From positions 1 through 6,345 of the forward strand of contig DNGI01000458.1 of the NCBI GenBank assembly GCA_003486645.1: DNA of 6,345 bases, given 5' to 3'. The notes below the pieces were generated by a model, which saw only the letters and a program-made list of their open reading frames with translations, ran no database searches and was not told the origin of the DNA. This stretch comes from Cyanobacteria bacterium UBA11370 (GTDB lineage: Bacteria > Cyanobacteriota > Cyanobacteriia > Cyanobacteriales > Coleofasciculaceae). The position numbers and the translations under genes were made by a program. Positions 6,001-6,345 of this stretch are shown here, piece by piece (positions within the stretch are counted from its first letter, which is position 1; every line of letters starts with the position of its first letter).

Positions 6001-6345
6001 GGTTTCGTGCAATAAGGGACTATCATCGGATTCGGGATAAAGAATCGATAATAGAGAATGTTGAAGTAGGGGACGGAGGAGTTGATCGCATTGGTCTAAA
6101 GCTTGACGAAATATGGGTTGGGTTTCGTAGAGTTGGCGACCCATGTTAGGGTATTGAGAGCCTTGTCCTGTGAAGAGAAAGACTACCCTGGCAGCGGATT
6201 GGGTAACGGATGTAGCGGATGGGGGGCTGGTTTTTGCCAATAACTCGTTGATTATATCTTTGGCAGCGGATTTTGTAGCAGCTGTAACGGATAGCGTGCT
6301 AGTTTTCACCAATAACTCATCCGTTACATCCGTTACCCCATCCGT
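28..6345 (-). CDS. Type I polyketide synthase, olefin-terminating module AT-MT-KR-ACP-ST-TE (5' partial)
   Basis: This is the C-terminal part of a modular polyketide synthase that extends, methylates, reduces, sulfates and releases a chain, probably as an olefin. Visible domains by residue are AT about 43-330, MT about 420-815, KR structural half about 843-1075, KR catalytic half about 1092-1330, ACP about 1375-1452, ST about 1495-1772 and TE about 1808-2094. No DH or ER is seen. The ST and TE closely resemble those of CurM (curacin) and cyanobacterial Ols as I remember them. The frame stays open to the right edge (in-frame upstream residues TDGVTDVTDEL), so the TTG at 6312-6310 is not taken as the start and a KS is expected further upstream. 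The stop is TAG at 28-30. Low-complexity, repeat-derived linkers join the domains. No promoter or ribosome binding site is visible. Module type is near certain; the exact product is unknown. Confidence 0.96.
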   Translation of the reverse strand, partial: TDGVTDVTDELLVKTSTLSVTAATKSAAKDIINELLAKTSPPSATSVTQSAARVVFLFTGQGSQYPNMGRQLYETQPIFRQALDQCDQLLRPLLQHSLLSILYPESDDSPLLHETAYTQPALFALEYALAQLWQSWGIVPNAVMGHSVGEYVAACIAGVFSLEDGLKLIATRGRLMQGLPQHGMMVAVFASEGQVEKLIAPYQEQIAIAAINGSENIVISGERNAVQTVLEQLELAEIGFKPLQVSHAFHSPLMEPMLDQFEQVARQVKFAAPRLPFISNLTGQVLSAGEIPDANYWYRHLREPVQFAASMQTLQQQGYEVFVELGPTPVLLGMGRRILSNDTGIWLPSLRKGHDDWQQILESLGLLYVNGITVDWIGFDRPYSRRRVPVPTYPFQRSRYWAEIASKLSRNWGLTVKDTTPHTPHPTPYSDWLYQVAWRPKTRLDRALPALTVDYMPIPQTITEEVQYQVSRLNNQYELTRYQPLGLELDKLSAAYVINAFVQLGWQPQLKQHISTNSTSKELNIVKEHQRLLGRMLEILQEEGILQKIGSKWQVCQELRGEDPEQIRQNLLREYPAFEAELTLLGRCGQQLAPVLKGECDPLDLLFPDGSSALVERLYQDSPVAQVINTLVQEAIAKALAQLPKQRPIRILEIGAGTGGTTSYILPKLPANQTEYVFTDVSTLFTAKARQKFHDYPFIQYQILDIERDPNQQGFAPHQFDIIVAANVLHATVNLSQTLNHVQQLLAPGGLLVLLEGTTPQRWMDLIFGLTEGWWRFADTELRTTHPLLHQTQWLNLLQQVGFEQGGAITAGEISQSLSGQTIILAQASHTLSENKITPSSPTPHSPLPTPSNLGSWLIFTDKTGVGEKLANQLKERGDRCILVSHGTTYKQVDPDSYQVNPTQPADFQRLLKEVSNSNPKSISVAAHSRSVAEGVSAIQNLKSVVHLWSLDATPPEETTAATLTEASILGCRSTLHLLQALVKAEFPQPPRLWLVTQGVQSVGNYAELGYDSEINHTLAVAQSPLWGLGGVAAREHPELWGGLVDLDNSTAEDQALMLLTQIEQPDGEEQIALLGRQRYVPRLIPHTNNQQPITNNQQLRNDRTYLITGGLGGLGLKVAQWMVHQGARYIVLVGRSNPSAAANELIAKLEQAGAKIIVKHVDVSQEEQVSNCLNYIRDSLPPLRGIIHGAGILDDGVLLHQNWEHFVKVLTPKVQGAWNLHTLTQDMELDFFVLFSSAASLLNPPGQANHASANRFLDTLAYYRQQQGLPALSINWGAWAEVGAAAKPDVGKRLMLQGVDTIAWEQGIEVLEELMQESAVQVGVLPIDWQTFIEQLPGGREAPFLSEVAISNPKSISVAAQSAIQNPKSLESQSQILEQLLELESVQREEFLRNYLQQQVAKALGIKGEVPCDRNVMDLGMDSLMVVEILNACKRDLQLALYPREFYERPQISLLAKYLVGEVQRAHGETKTIPSIKPAPAQDIEMWAWGDRQNVRTYTKPIKRNSPIAFVLSTPRAGSTLLRVMLAGHPALFSPPELHLLPFEGMAEWSEELGLSYLGEGLQRAFMELLDIDGNASKKLIEDLTQQDISIQNVYARLQELAGKRLLVDKSPSYAASMQTLERSEELFAGAKYIHLVRHPYAVIESFVRNRIDKILGIEEFDPHFVAEQIWVRINRNILEFGQQIDSSRYHLLRYEELVSDPATVMNGLCEFLEIPFDEAVLQPYEGKRMTDGVHPESLPINDPNFLKHNKIESSLGNVWKQIKLPQLLGEAAKQIAVELQYELPLEKQNGEKETENSSTNLTPLPTLHYPLPTPKKMQESYLNVRGLNLCLCSWGSEIAPLILCVHGILEHGAAWEGVANSLVNLGYRVVAPDQRGHGRSDHALMGGSYQLLDYLGDLDAIVPELTNQPFILMGHSMGSAVAATFASLRPDKVKQLVLVEPVLPAEVNDEEVATQLATHLDYLASPPQHPILTDVKIAAERLRQWTPLMSEELALKTATRLTEPCDGGVRWRWDSRLQIRTGLGFSGTVFNRTRYTQIVRQIQAPITLVYGDNSNFNKPEDLALQEAVMSQANRITLSGGHNLPIDAPEALATVIAQAARNIV
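31..891 (-). other. Decarboxylating thioesterase (TE) domain, alpha/beta hydrolase fold
   Basis: Residues about 1808-2094 end the protein. The fold is recognisable from LCVHGILEHGAAW (1834-1846), VVAPDQRGHGRSDH (1860-1873) and GHSMGS (1905-1910), with nucleophile Ser1907. The acid of the triad is probably Glu1931 in VLVEPVLP, not an Asp after a later strand, and the His is H2072 in SGGHNLPID. This Ser-Glu-His arrangement matches the curacin CurM TE as I remember it, which hydrolyses a beta-sulfated thioester and then loses CO2 and sulfate. Arg2011 in the lid region (QIRTGLG) is the likely sulfate-binding Arg. A neighbouring lid Asn of CurM seems to be Ser2017 here. The domain is full length and closes at the TAG. 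Confidence 0.94.
898..936. repeat. (GGGGAGT)n heptanucleotide array in the ST-TE linker
   Basis: Degenerate copies of GGGGAGT on the plus strand encode the TPLPTLHYPLPTPKK segment (from residue 1793) between the ST and the TE. One copy is altered to GGGTAGTGGAGAGT, suggesting an older array than the one at 3791-3826. The G runs still allow a quadruplex pattern on the template strand. Confidence 0.88.
997..1830 (-). other. PAPS-dependent sulfotransferase (ST) domain, CurM/Ols type
   Basis: Residues about 1495-1772 are predicted to sulfate the beta-hydroxyl of the ACP-bound chain. The 5'-phosphosulfate loop is STPRAGSTLLR (1503-1513). The 3'-phosphate site is HLVRHPYAVIES (1625-1636), with R1628 and S1636. 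SPPELHLLPF (1524-1533), VDKSPSY (1598-1604), RYEELVSDP (1684-1692) and TDGVH...DPNFLKH (1721-1739) match, as I recall them, the CurM and Ols sulfotransferases more than ordinary ones. The group activates the hydroxyl as a leaving group for the TE step. An ST directly after the ACP is diagnostic of decarboxylative termination. Confidence 0.94.
1867..1874. repeat. HIP1 octamer
   Basis: GCGATCGC, the highly iterated palindrome of cyanobacteria, inside the coding region near the start of the ST. Used here as a taxonomic hint, not as a functional site. Confidence 0.85.
1957..2190 (-). other. Acyl carrier protein (ACP) domain
   Basis: Residues about 1375-1452 carry the growing chain on a phosphopantetheine arm. 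The attachment site is Ser1413 in DLGMDSLMVVEI (codon TCT at 2074-2076). The flanking sequence QQQVAKALG (1387-1395) and FYERPQISLLAKYL (1436-1449) is typical of PKS carrier domains. It is the only ACP seen and must serve the KR, MT, ST and TE. A Pro- and Lys-containing linker of about 40 residues leads to the ST. Confidence 0.96.
2101..2108. repeat. HIP1 octamer
   Basis: GCGATCGC within the ACP coding region, just upstream (in the gene's sense) of the phosphopantetheine Ser codon. Supports a cyanobacterial source. Confidence 0.85.
2237..2289. repeat. Dispersed repeat element, short copy, in the KR-ACP linker
   Basis: This copy has the same left and right parts as 3515-3591, but a 1-bp core (2260) replaces the 25 bp of the long copy. 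The 24-bp difference is exactly eight codons, so both copies stay in frame. It encodes NPKSISVAAQSAIQNPKS (residues 1342-1359) in the flexible stretch between the KR and the ACP. Confidence 0.85.
2323..3039 (-). other. Ketoreductase (KR) catalytic domain, B-type, with His at the Tyr position
   Basis: Residues about 1092-1330 reduce the beta-keto group with NADPH. The cofactor loop is TGGLGGLG (1098-1105). The LDD motif (1183-1185) marks a B-type KR giving a D-configured hydroxyl. The catalytic Lys is K1203 (TPKVQGAW), the Ser is S1227 (LFSSAAS) and the Asn is N1244. The position of the active-site Tyr, 13 residues after S1227 and four before N1244, is His1240 (CAC, bases 2593-2595) in GQANHASAN. 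I recall NHAAAN-type variants in other bacterial PKS KRs, so this may be a lineage form and not an inactivation. The typical SINWGAWAEVG (1263-1273) follows. Confidence 0.92.
3048..3089. repeat. 21-bp tandem duplication in the linker joining the two KR halves
   Basis: Units 3048-3068 and 3069-3089 share their first 16 bases (GTTGTTGGTTGTTTGT). The minus strand reads TNNQQPITNNQQ (residues 1077-1088), two TNNQQ blocks with a seven-residue period, just before the catalytic KR half begins at TYLITGG. Confidence 0.85.
3515..3591. repeat. Dispersed repeat element, long copy, inside the KR structural subdomain
   Basis: The ends match the copy at 2237-2289: the left 23 bp agree at 22 positions and the right 29 bp are identical. 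Between them lies a unique 25-bp core (3538-3562) with two small palindromes, GCCTTCGGC and CACTTCGTG. Translated on the minus strand it gives residues within 905-933, including NPKSISVAAHSRSVAEGVS and AIQN. It sits in a loop of the subdomain, so it looks like an in-frame insertion. The GATTTTG-type heptamers at its ends are widespread in cyanobacterial genomes in my recollection. Confidence 0.85.
3706..3713. repeat. HIP1 octamer
   Basis: GCGATCGC within the KR structural subdomain, coding for part of GDRCIL. Confidence 0.85.
3791..3826. repeat. (GGGGAGT)n heptanucleotide array in the MT-KR linker
   Basis: At least three clean copies of GGGGAGT and one degenerate copy on the plus strand encode the proline-rich SPTPHSPLPTPS linker (residues 830-841) between the MT and the KR structural subdomain. 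The G runs with AGT spacers form a second template-strand quadruplex pattern. It is the same family as the array at 898-936. Confidence 0.9.
3868..5055 (-). other. SAM-dependent methyltransferase (MT) domain, probably C-MT
   Basis: A helical lid region (about residues 420-600) precedes a class I methyltransferase core (about 636-815). Motif I is LEIGAGTGG (641-649), the acidic end of strand 2 is FTDVS (667-671), AANVLHAT lies at 714-721 and LLAPGGLLVLLEGT ends at 747. The His of NVLHAT (H719) and the Glu of LLEGT (E745) are where I would place the His-Glu dyad described for PKS C-methyltransferases. EGWWRFAD (761-768) is also typical of bacterial PKS MT domains. The position between AT and KR suits either C- or O-methylation. 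C-methylation is preferred because the ST needs a free beta-hydroxyl, but the assignment rests on motifs alone. Confidence 0.88.
5062..5090. repeat. (GGGGTGT)n heptanucleotide array in the AT-MT linker
   Basis: About four tandem copies of a GGGGTGT heptamer lie on the plus strand. Read from the minus strand they encode the TPHTPHPTP segment (residues 409-417) between the post-AT linker and the MT lid. The four G runs are separated by TGT, which fits a G-quadruplex pattern on the template strand. The array resembles the heptameric STRR repeats described from filamentous cyanobacteria. Confidence 0.9.
5323..6186 (-). other. Acyltransferase (AT) domain, malonyl-CoA type
   Basis: Residues about 43-330 form the AT that moves the extender unit from CoA to the ACP. 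It opens with FLFTGQGSQ (45-53). The nucleophile is Ser136 in GHSVGEY, the carboxylate-binding Arg is R161 in RGRLMQ, and the substrate-specificity motif is HAFH (236-239), followed by SP. HAFH is the malonyl-type signature; methylmalonyl ATs carry YASH. The usual post-AT linker follows, ending in the conserved PTYPFQRSRYW (380-390). A malonyl-selective AT beside an MT means that any alpha-methyl branch would come from SAM, not from methylmalonyl-CoA. Confidence 0.95.
5720..5727. repeat. HIP1 octamer
   Basis: GCGATCGC within the AT coding region, coding for part of IAAING. Confidence 0.85.
6190..6333 (-). repeat. 72-bp tandem duplication in the pre-AT linker
   Basis: The two units are 6190-6261 and 6262-6333, exactly 72 bp (24 codons) apart, and match at about 53 of 72 positions by eye. 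They encode related 24-residue units, each with an ELL(V/A)KTS core and an SAA end (DELLVKTS...KSAA, then NELLAKTS...QSAA). The duplication lengthens the linker before FLFTGQGSQ without changing frame. The divergence suggests it is not recent. Confidence 0.85.
6194..6345. repeat. Imperfect inverted repeat built of GTARCGGAT nonamers
   Basis: Bases 6194-6220 and the reverse complement of 6319-6345 agree at about 24 of 27 positions, and 6201-6220 against 6319-6338 agree at 19 of 20. The arms consist of 9-mers such as GTAACGGAT (plus strand at 6203 and 6284; minus strand within 6319-6327 and 6328-6336). The right arm may continue past the window edge. It overlaps the 72-bp duplication, so nested repeat growth is likely. 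Confidence 0.75.

Noticed and set aside
6310..6312. TTG as the true start codon of the protein
   Set aside because: The frame is open for eleven more codons to the window edge, the residues there belong to the same repeat family as the following linker, and an AT of this type normally follows a KS. The TTG is used only as a numbering origin.

Overview
The window is almost entirely one very large protein-coding gene on the minus strand, running from the right edge of the window (where it is still open) to a TAG stop at 28-30. It encodes the C-terminal part of a modular type I polyketide synthase with the domain order acyltransferase (AT) - methyltransferase (MT) - ketoreductase (KR, with its structural subdomain) - acyl carrier protein (ACP) - sulfotransferase (ST) - thioesterase (TE). 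Throughout, residue numbers count from the TTG codon at 6312-6310, so residue n lies at 6315-3n down to 6313-3n. This is numbering only, not a claimed start, because eleven more in-frame codons are visible upstream.

The organism is most likely a filamentous cyanobacterium. The ACP-ST-TE ending is typical of cyanobacterial olefin-forming synthases (CurM of curacin, Ols of Synechococcus). Four copies of the cyanobacterial HIP1 octamer GCGATCGC are present, and there are heptanucleotide tandem repeats of the kind described from filamentous cyanobacteria (STRR).

Function, from family knowledge: the AT loads malonyl units (HAFH motif), the KR makes a beta-hydroxyl, the ST sulfates that hydroxyl with PAPS while the chain is on the ACP, and the TE releases the acid with loss of CO2 and sulfate, leaving an olefin. 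No dehydratase or enoylreductase is present, which fits retention of the beta-hydroxyl. The unusual part is an MT in this terminal module. If it C-methylates the alpha carbon, the end product should carry a propenyl end (R-CH=CH-CH3) instead of a terminal vinyl. The ketosynthase expected before the AT is not in the window.

The second notable feature is how the gene is assembled. Almost every interdomain linker, and one surface loop of the KR structural subdomain, is made of repetitive DNA that keeps the reading frame. From N to C terminus these are a 72-bp duplication with inverted repeats, a GGGGTGT array, a GGGGAGT array, a dispersed element of about 77 bp, a 21-bp duplication, a shorter second copy of the dispersed element, and another GGGGAGT array. 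The catalytic domains themselves look free of such insertions. The 27 bases after the stop contain no recognisable gene or terminator.
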